Origin: Fontisphaera persica
GTDB taxonomy: Bacteria; Verrucomicrobiota; Verrucomicrobiia; Limisphaerales; Fontisphaeraceae
Length of the DNA stretch: 64,000 nt
Assembly (NCBI RefSeq): GCF_024832785.1
Contig: NZ_CP116615.1
Location: 2,728,001-2,792,000 of the forward strand
Direction: 5' to 3'
Every line of letters begins with the position of its first letter. The first letter of the stretch is position 1. The position numbers and the translations under genes are program-made. The notes below the pieces were generated by a model that saw only the letters and a list, made by a program, of their open reading frames with translations, did no database searches and was not told where the DNA came from. This document shows, in pieces, positions 25,251 through 35,683 of the stretch.

Positions 25251-25922
25251 TTACCCTTGAGCCGCGCTGGGACAGAGGGCGCGAATTTCGCAATGCGCGC
25301 AATCCGGTTTGCGCGCGCGGCAACGGCGGCGGCCGTGCCAGATGAGCCAGTGGCTGAACAACGTCCAGTCCGCACGCGGCACAAGCTGCATGAGGTCGCG
25401 TTCGATTTTTTCGGGGTCAGTTTCGCGCGTAAGCTTCAACCGGGCCGCCAGGCGGCTCACGTGCGTATCCACCACGATGCCCTCATTGAGGCCGAAGGCA
25501 TTGCCCAGCACCACGTTGGCGGTCTTGCGGCCCACGCCGGCCAGGGCGGTCAATGCCTCCATGGTGCGCGGCACCTCCCCGCCATGCCGCTCCACCAGGG
25601 CGCGGCAGGCCGCCTGGATGTTTCTGGCTTTGTTGCGATAAAAGCCGGTGCTTTGGATGTCTTTTTCCAGCTCCGCCTGCGGGACGCGCGCATAATCGGC
25701 GGCAGTGCGGTACTTTTGGAAAAGCGTGGCCGTCACCTGGTTGACGCGCACATCGGTACATTGCGCGGAAAGGATGGTGGCGATGAGCAACTCGAGGGGA
25801 TTTGAGTAATTCAGCTCGCAGTGGGCGTCGGGATAGGTGGCGCGCAAGGCCGCGCAGATGGCCTGGACGCGGCGGGCCAGCGCGGCGGGCGATTCCTTGG
25901 GACTGAAGGCGGCACGAGGCAT
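25251..25922 (-). CDS. nth: Endonuclease III (DNA glycosylase/AP lyase)
   Basis: A 223-residue enzyme of typical length that removes oxidised pyrimidines. The HhH motif TALAGVGRKTANVVLG holds catalytic Lys133, VDTHVSRLA holds catalytic Asp152, and the [4Fe-4S] ligands C-x6-C-x2-C-x5-C are Cys201, 208, 211 and 217. It follows the uracil-DNA glycosylase gene by 8 nt, so the two base-excision enzymes share a transcript. Confidence 0.96.
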   Translation of the reverse strand: MPRAAFSPKESPAALARRVQAICAALRATYPDAHCELNYSNPLELLIATILSAQCTDVRVNQVTATLFQKYRTAADYARVPQAELEKDIQSTGFYRNKARNIQAACRALVERHGGEVPRTMEALTALAGVGRKTANVVLGNAFGLNEGIVVDTHVSRLAARLKLTRETDPEKIERDLMQLVPRADWTLFSHWLIWHGRRRCRARKPDCAHCEIRALCPSAAQG

Positions 25923-25930
25923 GGGGCACC

Positions 25931-26881
25931 CTATTTCTTCAAAAAGTACTGGCGCTGCTTGTCGCTGATGGGCAGGCCGAGTTTTTCCATGACCTGCAAC
26001 AAATCCTCCCAGACTTGGCGTTTGGCCGCCAGGGATTGGTTGCGCAACAGGTAGGCGGGGTGATAGGTGGGCATGAGCGGAATGCCGCGGTAATCCCGCC
26101 AGACGCCGCGCTCCTTGGTGATGGAAACTCTTTGCTGGGTGAGGCCCTCCAAAGCCGTGGCGCCCAGGGCCACCAGCACTTTGGGCCGGATCAGGTCAAT
26201 TTGCTGATGCAGCCACGGCAGGCAGGTGACCATTTCCTGCGGGGTGGGCTTGCGGTTGCCGCTGGTCTGGCCGGGAGTATCCGGCCGGCATTTGAGCACA
26301 TTGGCAATGAATACGTCCTGACGGCGCAAGCCCATGGTTTGAATCATTTTGGTGAGCAACTGGCCGGCAGCGCCCACAAAAGGCTCGCCCTGCGCGTCTT
26401 CATCGGCGCCTGGCGCCTCCCCCACAAACATCAAATCCGCGTAAATGTTGCCCACGCCGAAAACCACGCTACGGCGGGTCCGGACCAGGTGCGGGCATTT
26501 GACGCAGGCCAGCACCTGGGTGCGCAGGGCCGCCACCGCCAGCTCGCGGTCTCCAGTATCAGGCTCGTCCGCGGTGGAAGCAGCCGAAGGGCCGGCCGGG
26601 GCCACGGTCAAGAAACCCAGCGCGCCCGCGGGAAGCTGAGGCAGGCGCGGCGGAGGCGCAGGCGGAGGCGCTGGCGCGTGCCGCGCCGGCGGTGAAGGCG
26701 GCACCGGTGATGTTGGCGGTGGAGGCGGAGCGGCCGCCGCTGGACGGCGCGGCGCGGCGGGCGGGGGTTTGGCCAGCGCGGCAAGGGTCTCAGGCTTGAC
26801 CAGCACCCAAGATTGCCCGCGCCGGCGCAGGTCTTCCAAATGGGCGATGGTGGCTTCCAGAAGCTGTTGATAGCCGTTCAC
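25931..26881 (-). CDS. Family 4 uracil-DNA glycosylase (Fe-S)
   Basis: A 316-residue protein beginning with GTG at 26881. The N-terminal ~110 residues are a Pro/Ala-rich linker after a short helix. The glycosylase domain carries GEAPGADEDAQGEPFVG (uracil/backbone binding), NVLKCRPD and HPAYLLR (catalytic His region). Cysteines in ACVKC, LKCRP and VTCLPW match the [4Fe-4S] site of family 4 UDGs. It excises uracil arising from cytosine deamination. The long proline linker is an extension seen in several SPO1-type-like UDGs. Confidence 0.93.
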   Translation of the reverse strand: MNGYQQLLEATIAHLEDLRRRGQSWVLVKPETLAALAKPPPAAPRRPAAAAPPPPPTSPVPPSPPARHAPAPPPAPPPRLPQLPAGALGFLTVAPAGPSAASTADEPDTGDRELAVAALRTQVLACVKCPHLVRTRRSVVFGVGNIYADLMFVGEAPGADEDAQGEPFVGAAGQLLTKMIQTMGLRRQDVFIANVLKCRPDTPGQTSGNRKPTPQEMVTCLPWLHQQIDLIRPKVLVALGATALEGLTQQRVSITKERGVWRDYRGIPLMPTYHPAYLLRNQSLAAKRQVWEDLLQVMEKLGLPISDKQRQYFLKK

Positions 26882-27015
26882 GGCGCCGATGTTAATGGGC
26901 GCACCCGCTCATGCACGAAAAAATTTACGGGAAGGCAGGATTCGCTGACGGCTCGCACGGCGAGGTTTCTCGGAGGACGTGGAAAACGTTCACGCAGAAA
27001 GGAAGGGAACATTGC

Positions 27016-27073
27016 CCCCCTCACCCGCCCTGCGGGCACCCTCTCCCGAGGGGAGAGGGTCGGGGTGAGGGGC
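27016..27073. repeat. Palindromic intergenic repeat (CCCCTCACCC...GGGTGAGGGG)
   Basis: The outer arms CCCCTCACCC (27017-27026) and GGGTGAGGGG (27063-27072) enclose a second stem ACCCTCTCCC (27038-27047) with GGGAGAGGGT (27051-27060) and a small GCCC-TGC-GGGC hairpin. Related CTCTCCC/GGGAGAG palindromes recur at ~35.98, 36.45, 39.14 and 39.51 kb. It lies in the 348-nt gap between the UDG and Bat genes, which holds nothing else recognisable. Confidence 0.8.
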
Positions 27074-27229
27074 ATGGAAAAGGAACGCAAGGTTAACAAC
27101 CAGGCAAACCTCCATCATCCATTCCTAAAAGCCATTTCGACGCCAGCCGGGGCGTGGTGGGCGAGATTTAATGACGGCCTGCACGGAGGCACTTTCGGGA
27201 CGCCGTGGGAGGTGTCCCCGCAGGCAAGC

Positions 27230-29149
27230 CTACCAATTTTTGATGGGGCGGTTGGGGCGTTTGCGTGAATCGGCACTTTCGGGAGGGATGTAGGGCAAGA
27301 CCTTTTCTTCCACCTTGGCCGCTTCCAACAGTTGGCGGGCTTGTTCGGGAGTAAGTCCGTGAGCCTGCACGGCGCGAGAAGCATCAGCCGGGTTTTGGCC
27401 AGCGGGAGGCTGCTCGGGTGGGGTGGGGGATTTTTGCGCGCCTTCCTGGGAATTATTTCCCTGCTGTTGCTGTTTGTTGTCCGGGGAGGATTGTTGCTGG
27501 GGCGGCGGCTGCGATTGATCCTGCTCCGGCTGGCGGGCGTCCTGCCCGTTTTGTTGTTCGTTGTTGGCCGCAGACTGGTCCGGCTGCGACTGCTGGTCCT
27601 GCGCCGAGGAGTCCTCGGAATTGTTTTGGGGTTGTTGCTGCTGTTGCTGCTGCTGTTGTTGTTGCTGCCGCTCCAGCTCCTCCAATTTGCGCCGGATGAC
27701 TTCCAGGTTGTGCTGGGCGTCGGTGTCCTGGGGATTCAGGCGGAGGGCGTTGGCCAGGTGGTTGGTGGCGGCTTGCCAGGCGGCCTTTTTCTTGGCCGGC
27801 TCCGCCTCGGCCTCCCCCACGTGATAACGCGCACTGGCCGCGTTGTAAAAGGCGCGTTGCTGCAAATCGAGGTTGTCGGGCGAAAGGGTGGCCGCCTCAA
27901 ATTCGCGGGCGGCCCGGTCATAATCCCGGTCGCGAAAAGCGGCCACGCCGAGGTTGTAGCGGAGGCGGTTGTCTTCGGGCCGTTTTTGCAGCAGCTCCTC
28001 GTAGGCTTTTTTGGCGGCTTTGTGGTAACCGCGGTCCAGTTCGCGACGGGCGTCGGCGGGGGACACCGCGGGGGCGGGGCCGGCGGTCCAGCCCAAAGCC
28101 AGGCCAGCCAGCCACATCGCCGCACTCCAGGAGCGGCGCCTTGTCCAGCGTTCACGCATGGGCCGGTCTCCCAGCAGAATTTCGGTGATGAGCAACAAAA
28201 TGGCAAGTCCCAGGGGCCAGTGGTAGCGTTCGTGATAGACCCGCACCATGCGGGCGGCCTGTTCGGCTTTGGGCAGCGGGGCGATGCCTTTCTCGTAAAG
28301 CAATGCCATGGTGCCCGCCCCGGCCAGCCGCAGGTAAAAACCGCCACCCGTCCGGGCTATCTCGTGCAGGAGGCGTTCATCCAAACGGGTGCGGATGGGC
28401 GCGCCGGCCGCATCACGCGCCGTTTCCCGGCGGCCGCCCGGTTCGGGCAGGTGCAGTTCCTCGCCTTCCGGGGTGCCCACCCCCACGGTGAATATCTTGA
28501 TGCCCGCCTCGGCCGCGGCTTTGGCGGCTTCCAACACGCCGGCTTCATGGTCTTCGCCGTCGGAAAAGAGCACCAGCACTTTGTGGCTTTCCCCGGCATT
28601 GGTGAAGGCGGCCTGCGCGACTTCAATCGCCTCGGCAATCGCCGTGCCGCCCTGGGGGATGATTTCCGTGTCCAGAATCATCACGCTCTGGCGGAAGGCC
28701 TCGGTGTCCATGGTCAGCGGGCATTGGAGGAAGGCTGTGCCGGCAAAGGCAATCAAGCCCACGCGGTCACTACGGGCGGTTTGCGCCAGGTCCAGCGCTG
28801 CCAGGCGGGCGCGTTCGAGGCGGTTGGGTTTGATGTCCTCGGCCAGCATGCTGCGGGAGGTATCCACCGCAATGAGGATGTCCACGCCCCGGCGTTTGAC
28901 TTCCTCCCAATGATAGCCCCATTGGGGGCGGGCGGCGGCGAGGATGAGGAGGCCAAGGGCCGCCACCAGCAGGGCCTGACGCCAGCGGCGGCGGGCGGGG
29001 GACAGACCTTCGGTCAAGCTGTCGAGCAAACGCGCATGAATGAACCGCTCCAGCAGGGCGCGCTGGCGGCGGCCCATGTGCCAGCCCAGCCAGGCCACTG
29101 CCGGCAGCAGCAGCAACAGCCAGAGCAATTGAGGTTCAGCGAATCTCAT
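27230..29149 (-). CDS. BatB/BatC-type fusion: VWA domain plus TPR and polyglutamine tail
   Basis: A 639-residue protein. N-terminal hydrophobic segments (~8-24, ~58-75) anchor a VWA domain (~85-270) with MIDAS VDTSRSM at 95-101 and FSDGEDHE. Another TM pair (~310-370) precedes TPRs (~370-490: GYHKAAKKAYEELLQ, NLGVAAFRDRDYDRAAREFE). The tail is Gln-rich, with 12 consecutive Gln at 495-506, and ends in a conserved-looking EQARQLLEAAKVEEKVLPY block. In Bacteroidetes and spirochaetes batB and batC are separate genes; here they are one. It overlaps batA by 4 nt. Bat proteins affect oxygen tolerance or envelope assembly, but the mechanism is unknown. Confidence 0.88.
   Translation of the reverse strand: MRFAEPQLLWLLLLLPAVAWLGWHMGRRQRALLERFIHARLLDSLTEGLSPARRRWRQALLVAALGLLILAAARPQWGYHWEEVKRRGVDILIAVDTSRSMLAEDIKPNRLERARLAALDLAQTARSDRVGLIAFAGTAFLQCPLTMDTEAFRQSVMILDTEIIPQGGTAIAEAIEVAQAAFTNAGESHKVLVLFSDGEDHEAGVLEAAKAAAEAGIKIFTVGVGTPEGEELHLPEPGGRRETARDAAGAPIRTRLDERLLHEIARTGGGFYLRLAGAGTMALLYEKGIAPLPKAEQAARMVRVYHERYHWPLGLAILLLITEILLGDRPMRERWTRRRSWSAAMWLAGLALGWTAGPAPAVSPADARRELDRGYHKAAKKAYEELLQKRPEDNRLRYNLGVAAFRDRDYDRAAREFEAATLSPDNLDLQQRAFYNAASARYHVGEAEAEPAKKKAAWQAATNHLANALRLNPQDTDAQHNLEVIRRKLEELERQQQQQQQQQQQQPQNNSEDSSAQDQQSQPDQSAANNEQQNGQDARQPEQDQSQPPPQQQSSPDNKQQQQGNNSQEGAQKSPTPPEQPPAGQNPADASRAVQAHGLTPEQARQLLEAAKVEEKVLPYIPPESADSRKRPNRPIKNW
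27632..27667. repeat. CAG/CAA trinucleotide run encoding Gln12
   Basis: Twelve consecutive Gln codons (mixed CAG and CAA on the minus strand) lie inside the batB/C gene. The mixture of codons makes it less slippage-prone than a pure repeat, but length variation between strains is possible without frameshift. Confidence 0.7.
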
Positions 29150-30144
29150 GGCAACTGCCGGAGCCAGGTTTGCATCAACACCACCTCGAGCAGCAGCAGG
29201 CTCACCGCGCCCAGGATGAGCCAGTGGGCCAGCTCGGTATGATGCGAGTATTTCTTGACGACCACCTCGGTTTTTTCGAGCCGGTCAATTTCCTCGTAAA
29301 TCTGGCGGAAGCGCTCGGTATTGTCAGCGCGGTAATACTTGCCGCCGGTCAGGTCAGCGATTTGCTTCAGGGTATCTTCATCAATGTCCACCAGCACCGG
29401 CTCGCGAATGAGCCGGCCCATGAACTGGCGCAGCACATAGGACTGGCCCTGGCGGCCAATGCCGATGGTGTAAACCTTGATGCCCAGGGCCTTGGCCGCC
29501 TCCGCCGCCGCCAGGGGCGGGACTTTGCCGGCGTTGTTCTGGCCGTCGGTCATCAGGATGACGATGCGGCTCTTGGCGGGCACGTGCTCGAGGCGGTTCA
29601 CAGCGGTGGCCAGCGCCGAGCCAATGGCGGTGGAATTGTATTCGCGCACGGCGCCCAGCTTGAGCCGCTCCAGGTTTTGCAGCAAAAAATCATGGTCGAG
29701 GGTGAGCGGCGCCGCCAGGTAGGGGCGCCCGGCGAAAGCGACAATCCCGATGCGATCGCTGGGGCGTTTTTTGATGAACTCGCGCAGGACCTCCCGCGCC
29801 ATGTCCAGGCGGTTCACATCGCGCCCCCGCAGGTTGAAGTCCATGGCCTCCATGCTGCCCGACAGGTCCAGGGCCACCATGATGTCCACGCCGCTGGCGC
29901 TGATGGAGGTTTCCGTGTGGGTGAAACGTGGCTGGGCCAGCGCCACCACCGCCAGCGCCACCGAGACCCACCGCAAATGCGGCAGCCAGGCCCCCACCGC
30001 CGAGCGCGCCGGCCGCAGGCCGGTGGGCAGCAGGTTCAACGAGGAATAGACCAGCGCCGCCCGGCGGCCCATCCGTCCCTGCAGCCACGCCAGCAGCGGC
30101 AGCAACAGGAGCAACAGCAGCAGATGGGGTTGTGCAAAGGTCAT
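29146..30144 (-). CDS. batA: BatA-like von Willebrand factor A domain membrane protein
   Basis: A 332-residue protein. An N-terminal TM (~8-20) and a second (~55-70) are followed by a VWA domain with an intact MIDAS (ALDLSGSMEA), a threonine region (YNSTAIGSAL) and MTDGQNNAGK. A C-terminal TM ends it (LILGAVSLLLLEVVLM). It probably works with the BatB/C fusion as a metal-dependent protein-binding pair at the membrane. It overlaps its neighbours by 4 nt on both sides, as expected for one polycistronic unit. Confidence 0.9.
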   Translation of the reverse strand: MTFAQPHLLLLLLLLPLLAWLQGRMGRRAALVYSSLNLLPTGLRPARSAVGAWLPHLRWVSVALAVVALAQPRFTHTETSISASGVDIMVALDLSGSMEAMDFNLRGRDVNRLDMAREVLREFIKKRPSDRIGIVAFAGRPYLAAPLTLDHDFLLQNLERLKLGAVREYNSTAIGSALATAVNRLEHVPAKSRIVILMTDGQNNAGKVPPLAAAEAAKALGIKVYTIGIGRQGQSYVLRQFMGRLIREPVLVDIDEDTLKQIADLTGGKYYRADNTERFRQIYEEIDRLEKTEVVVKKYSHHTELAHWLILGAVSLLLLEVVLMQTWLRQLP

Positions 30145-30758
30145 GCAGCGGGCGGGGAAGCAGGGGAGACGTTCGGCGCGGCCGCGGCGGGCGCGGGCGC
30201 GGGCGCGATTTCCACCAGCGATGTTTCATCCACCAGACGCAAGGCTGCGGCATGCAGCCGCCGCAGGGCTTCCTCGGTCGGCTCAAAGCGGGCGAATTTG
30301 ATGAGGTCGCATTCGGTCAAAAAATCGGCCAGCAATTCTTTGTGCCGCGGCTGCAGGACAAGCGTGCGTTGCAAGTCCTGCAAAAATTCCTCCGTCGTCC
30401 GTTCCGGCGCGGGGAGGTGGAAGCGCCGTTCCAGATACCAGCGCAGAGCGGCGGACACCGCCACGGTGAATTTTTCCGGGTCGCCCAGCAGTTGCCAGGC
30501 GGCCTCCAGGCGGCGGCGGGCCTCGACATGCGCGGGCAGCGGGGGTGGCGTGTCTGCGGGGGCGGTCAGGCGGCGGCGCTGCCACCAGCGCCATGCCCAC
30601 CAGGCCGCAGCAGCCAGGGCCACGGCGGCCGCCACCCACCAGAGCCATCCCCAGCCGGAGGGGATGTCCACCGGCGGCTTGAGCGGGCGCAGCTCCTCCG
30701 CGGCGTTGGTCAGCGCCGGCGGCGTGGGGGGCTGAGGGATGGGCAGACCAGCAGCCAT
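30141..30758 (-). CDS. DUF4381-like single-TM protein of the Bat operon
   Basis: A 205-residue product with a Pro-rich N-terminus, one TM (~38-58, WLWWVAAAVALAAAAWWAW) and a basic stop-transfer (RWWQRRR). The cytoplasmic helical domain (~85-195) contains RRRLEAAWQLLGDPEKFTVAVSAALRWYLERRF and FLTECDLIKFARFEP, typical of the small proteins between DUF58 and batA genes. An Ala/Pro-rich C-terminus follows. The function is unknown. It is co-transcribed with moxR, DUF58 and batA. Confidence 0.8.
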   Translation of the reverse strand: MAAGLPIPQPPTPPALTNAAEELRPLKPPVDIPSGWGWLWWVAAAVALAAAAWWAWRWWQRRRLTAPADTPPPLPAHVEARRRLEAAWQLLGDPEKFTVAVSAALRWYLERRFHLPAPERTTEEFLQDLQRTLVLQPRHKELLADFLTECDLIKFARFEPTEEALRRLHAAALRLVDETSLVEIAPAPAPAAAAPNVSPASPPAA

Positions 30759-30764
30759 AGGGCA

Positions 30765-31688
30765 TCAGCCGCGCAAGCGCCGTTTTTCGCGGGTGGCAAA
30801 GAACCGCCCCAGCGCGGCCTCGTAGGGTTGGTCGGTGCGCACCTGCAGGGCATCGGTGCGGGCCAGGCGGAAGGATTGCTCCAACTGCGCCTGTTGCTGG
30901 CGGCGTTGTTGCTGCCACACCGCCCGCCATTGCTCGTCGCCGGTGTCCACCACCGCTTGTTCGCCGGTTTCGGCATCCTGCAACACCACGCGGCCCACGT
31001 CGGGCAGCGCCAATTCATGGGGATCGGTGATCTGCACACACACCACATCATGCCGCCGGCGGGCCTGGCGCAGGGCCGTCAGCCATGGGCGGGTTGGCGA
31101 CGCGGGCCGCCGCTGCCAGCGCGGGGCGTTCTCCAGAAAATCCGACAGCACCACCACGATGGCCCGGCGGGTGATGACGCGGTTGAGAAAATCCAGCGCC
31201 TCGGCGAGGTCGGTTTGGGGCGATTGCGGGGCGTGAAACAAAATTTCGCGGATTACCCGCAAGACATGGCGGCGGCCCTTGCGCGGGGGGATGAACTTCT
31301 CCACGTGCCGGGTGAACAGGGCCAGTCCGACTTTGTCATTGTTGCGAATGGCGGAGAAGGCCAGCACGCTGGCGATTTCCGCGGCCAGCTCGCGCTTGGA
31401 CGGGCCGGCGGAGCCAAAGCGACCGCTGCCGCTGGCATCCACCAGCAGCATCACCGTCAACTCGCGCTCCTCGACGAATTTTTTGATGAAGGGATGATTC
31501 ATGCGCGCGGTGACATTCCAGTCAATGGCGCGCACTTCATCCCCCGGCTGGTATTCCCGCACTTCGTCGAAGTTCATCCCCTGCCCTTTGAAGACGCTGT
31601 GGTACTGCCCCCCAAGCGTCTCGGTGACGAGCCGGTTGGTGCGGATTTCAATCTGCCGGATTTTTTTGAGGATTTCCGGGGGAATCAT
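30765..31688 (-). CDS. DUF58 domain protein (Bat operon)
   Basis: A 307-residue cytoplasmic protein. The DUF58 signature GMNFDEVREYQPGDEVRAIDWNVTARM lies at ~35-65. It is followed by a VWA-like fold (LLVDASGSGRFG) and LSDFLENAP. DUF58 proteins invariably pair with MoxR ATPases. ATG 31688 (MIPPEILKK) matches family starts; upstream in-frame codons reach into moxR without homology. Confidence 0.93.
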   Translation of the reverse strand: MIPPEILKKIRQIEIRTNRLVTETLGGQYHSVFKGQGMNFDEVREYQPGDEVRAIDWNVTARMNHPFIKKFVEERELTVMLLVDASGSGRFGSAGPSKRELAAEIASVLAFSAIRNNDKVGLALFTRHVEKFIPPRKGRRHVLRVIREILFHAPQSPQTDLAEALDFLNRVITRRAIVVVLSDFLENAPRWQRRPASPTRPWLTALRQARRRHDVVCVQITDPHELALPDVGRVVLQDAETGEQAVVDTGDEQWRAVWQQQRRQQQAQLEQSFRLARTDALQVRTDQPYEAALGRFFATREKRRLRG

Positions 31689-31710
31689 AAGGGCCCCTGG
31701 CCGCCCTGCC

Positions 31711-32700
<990 letters not shown>

Positions 32701-32791
32701 GTCCTGATGCCCATCATCCTGCCCGATAGACAATCCGGGGGCAATAATGTTCATTTTTTGCGCCCGGGCGCGCGCGGGCAAAATTTCCGGT

Positions 32792-32819
32792 TTGCCACCC
32801 GGGCGGGGATTGCTAAGAT
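32792..32819 (+). promoter_or_regulatory. Candidate sigma70 promoter for glnB
   Basis: TTGCCA (32792-32797) and TAAGAT (32814-32819) have a 16-nt spacer. This gives a leader of ~38 nt before ATG 32864. No NtrC or sigma54 (GG-N10-GC) element was recognised. Confidence 0.45.
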
Positions 32820-32836
32820 GGACTGGGCCGGGTTAA

Positions 32837-33202
<366 letters not shown>

Positions 33203-33252
33203 GCCGTCCTCCCCGGCCGGCCCGGAGCGCGAGGCCCAGGCCATGTTTTCCC

Positions 33253-33750
33253 ATGGGGCGTACCGTCATCTACCCAGGCAGCTTTGACCCGTTGACCAAT
33301 GGCCATCTGGACATTGTGCAGCGGGCCGCGCGGCTCTTTGACCGGGTCATTGTGGCTGTGGCCCCCAGCGAAGGCAAGGGGCCCCTGTTTGATTTGGAAG
33401 AGCGCGTTTCCCTCATCCGCCGCGCGGTCATGACCATGCCCAACGTGGAAGTGGACTCCTTCACCGGCCTGTTGATGGATTACGTGGAAAAACAAAACGG
33501 CCACGCAGTCATCCGCGGCCTGCGCGCCGTTTCCGATTTCGAGTTTGAGTTTCAACTGGCCCTCATGAACCGCAAACTCAATCCACGGGTGGAAACCATT
33601 TTCATGATGCCCAAGGAAGCTTACACCTTTGTCAGCAGCCGGCTGGTGAAGGAAATCGCCACCCTCGGCGGTGACGTCGGGCCGTTTGTGCCGGCGCATG
33701 TGAAAGCCGCCCTGACGCGCAAACTGCGCCAGCGCCGCCGCCGCGCCTAG
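33253..33750 (+). CDS. coaD: Phosphopantetheine adenylyltransferase
   Basis: A 165-residue enzyme of normal length catalysing 4'-phosphopantetheine + ATP to dephospho-CoA, the penultimate CoA step. It has the nucleotidyltransferase motif [19 protein letters not shown] (TxGH-type), [20 protein letters not shown] and the second motif [17 protein letters not shown] basic tail ([10 protein letters not shown]) ends it. It lies 50 nt after glnB and 21 nt before yceD. Confidence 0.96.
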   Translation: MGRTVIYPGSFDPLTNGHLDIVQRAARLFDRVIVAVAPSEGKGPLFDLEERVSLIRRAVMTMPNVEVDSFTGLLMDYVEKQNGHAVIRGLRAVSDFEFEFQLALMNRKLNPRVETIFMMPKEAYTFVSSRLVKEIATLGGDVGPFVPAHVKAALTRKLRQRRRRA

Positions 33751-33771
33751 GGCGGGAAAGCGAGACCGCCT

Positions 33772-34254
33772 ATGTCCGTCCAATTCAGCTTAAGCCAGTT
33801 GGAAATCCGCAACCTCACCCTCCAGGGCGAGCTGGCGGTGGAAGACCTGGACCTGGACACCGGAGACGCCATGCTGCAGGTGCGCCAGCCCCTGCGCTAT
33901 GACATCCAGCTCGAAAAGGTGGAGGCGGGCGTGTACGCCCACGGACGGCTGATGCTGCACTTGAACTGCTGTTGCGTGCGGTGCTTGAAGGAATTTGTCC
34001 TGCCCCTGGAACTCGCCCAGTGGTCCCGCCTGCTGCCGCTGACGGGAGAGGACGCGGTGCCGGTGGAAAAAGACATTGTGGACTTGACGCCCATCCTGCG
34101 CGAAGATATGCTTTTGGTCTTTCCGCAACATCCGTTGTGTGAACCGGGATGCGGCGGGTTGCCGCAGTGGCAACAAATGCAAGCGAGCCAGCAGGCCGCC
34201 AGCGGGGTCAATTCCCCGTGGTCCGTGCTGGATCAGTTGAAATTGAAATCGTGA
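33772..34254 (+). CDS. YceD/DUF177 family protein
   Basis: A 160-residue protein with the DUF177 pattern: a central Cys pair in LNCCCVRCLKEF, an acidic loop, then EDMLLVFPQHPLCEPGCGGLP, the Cys/Gly-rich end of the family. YceD proteins are almost always encoded just before rpmF and are implicated in 23S rRNA metabolism. Here rpmF follows by 25 nt. Confidence 0.9.
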   Translation: MSVQFSLSQLEIRNLTLQGELAVEDLDLDTGDAMLQVRQPLRYDIQLEKVEAGVYAHGRLMLHLNCCCVRCLKEFVLPLELAQWSRLLPLTGEDAVPVEKDIVDLTPILREDMLLVFPQHPLCEPGCGGLPQWQQMQASQQAASGVNSPWSVLDQLKLKS

Positions 34255-34279
34255 CTGCCGCCAGGCAGAGAAAGCTTAT

Positions 34280-34468
34280 ATGGGTGTACCGAAACGCAAA
34301 CCCTCGCGCAGCCGCCAGCGCATGCGGCGCGCTTACAACAGTGTCTTGACGCTCCCGCAATTGAGCGTTTGTCCGCAATGCTCGGCGCCGTATGTGCCGC
34401 ACCGGGTCTGCCCGGCCTGCGGCTTCTACCGGGGACGCCAGGTCGTGACCGTCAAAGTCCAGGGCTGA
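34280..34468 (+). CDS. rpmF: 50S ribosomal protein L32
   Basis: A 62-residue L32 with the usual start GVPKRKPSRSRQRMRRA and an intact four-cysteine zinc ribbon (CPQC...CPAC), so it is the zinc-binding (C+) form. It is located in the conserved yceD-rpmF arrangement. Confidence 0.96.
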   Translation: MGVPKRKPSRSRQRMRRAYNSVLTLPQLSVCPQCSAPYVPHRVCPACGFYRGRQVVTVKVQG

Positions 34469-34536
34469 CACGGGCCGGCATCGGGCGGCGCCTCCGGCGC
34501 AGGTCCGCGGCTCCGCGCTGATGCCGGGATTATTGC

Positions 34537-35574
34537 ATGAATTCCCCGGCTCCGAAATCCTTTGTCAATCCGCGCGCCCGCCACAATTACGCCGGCCGCC
34601 CCTGCTCCATCATCGGCGTAGGCTCCTACGTGCCTGAACGGGTGCTCACCAACGCGGATTTGACCCGCATGGTGGACACCAGCGACGAGTGGATTATCAC
34701 CCGCACCGGCATCCGCGAGCGGCGCATTGCCGCCCCCGACCAATACACCTCGGACCTCGCTGCCGCGGCTGCCCAGAAAGCCCTCGAAAATGCCGGCATC
34801 ACCCCCCAGCAGGTGGATTTAATCATTGTGGCCACCATCACGCCGGACATGCCGTTTCCCAACACGGCCTGCCTGGTGCAGCAAAAAATCGGGGCCACCC
34901 GCGCCGCGGCCTTTGATATTGAGGCCGCCTGCTCCGGTTTCATTTACGCGCTGGAGATTGGCCAGCAATTCATCATGTCCCGCACCTACGAAACGGTGCT
35001 GGTCATCGGCGCGGAAAAACTCTCCACCATCACCGACTGGCAGGACCGCAACACCTGCGTCCTCTTTGGCGATGGCGCCGGCGCAGCCGTCCTCCAAAGC
35101 CGCCCCGACAGCCACGGACTGCTTACCACCTGCATGGGAGCCGACGGCAGCAAGGGCAGCCTCCTGTGCATGCCCGGCGGCGGCAGCCGCAATCCCGCCA
35201 CACCGGAAAGCGTGCAGAGCCGGCTCCATTACCTGAAAATGGACGGCAAGGAGACCTTCAAAAATGCCGTCACCGCCATGGTCCAGGCCGGTCAGGAGGC
35301 CTTGCGGCGCTGCGCCTTGGACATCAAGCAAATCAAGTGCATCATTCCGCATCAGGCCAACCAACGCATCCTGGACGCCGTGGCGGAGCGCCTGGGAGCC
35401 ACTCCCGAGCAGGTGTTCATGAACTTGGATAAATACGGCAACACCTCCGCGGCTTCGGTCGCCATCGCCCTGGACGAAGCCGTCCGCCAGGGACGCATCC
35501 AGCGCGGTGACCTGGTACTGCTGGTCGTTTTCGGCGCCGGCTTCACCTGGGCCGCCGCCGTGATTGAATGGTGA
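34537..35574 (+). CDS. fabH: 3-oxoacyl-ACP synthase III
   Basis: A 345-residue ketosynthase III that starts fatty-acid synthesis from acetyl-CoA (or another acyl-CoA) and malonyl-ACP. Catalytic residues are Cys132 (IEAACSGFIYAL), His in IIPHQANQRI and Asn in KYGNTSAASV. The N-terminus is ~20 residues longer than usual (MNSPAPKSFVNPRARHNYAG). plsX, normally between rpmF and fabH, is absent here. No fabD or acpP follows; the gene ends at the repeat island. Confidence 0.95.
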   Translation: MNSPAPKSFVNPRARHNYAGRPCSIIGVGSYVPERVLTNADLTRMVDTSDEWIITRTGIRERRIAAPDQYTSDLAAAAAQKALENAGITPQQVDLIIVATITPDMPFPNTACLVQQKIGATRAAAFDIEAACSGFIYALEIGQQFIMSRTYETVLVIGAEKLSTITDWQDRNTCVLFGDGAGAAVLQSRPDSHGLLTTCMGADGSKGSLLCMPGGGSRNPATPESVQSRLHYLKMDGKETFKNAVTAMVQAGQEALRRCALDIKQIKCIIPHQANQRILDAVAERLGATPEQVFMNLDKYGNTSAASVAIALDEAVRQGRIQRGDLVLLVVFGAGFTWAAAVIEW

Positions 35575-35683
35575 GCCTGCCCGGCGGCTGCCGGCCCCCC
35601 ATCCAACGTCCCCCAACGCGAGCGTAACACCTGCGGCCCCCGTATCGCAGGCGTCCCGCACGCAGCAGCAAGATGAAGGCGGC

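Noticed and set aside
32701-32760. moxR start at ATG 32754
   Set aside because: The 18 added residues are not typical of MoxR N-termini. ATG 32700 is the simpler choice, though this is not proven.
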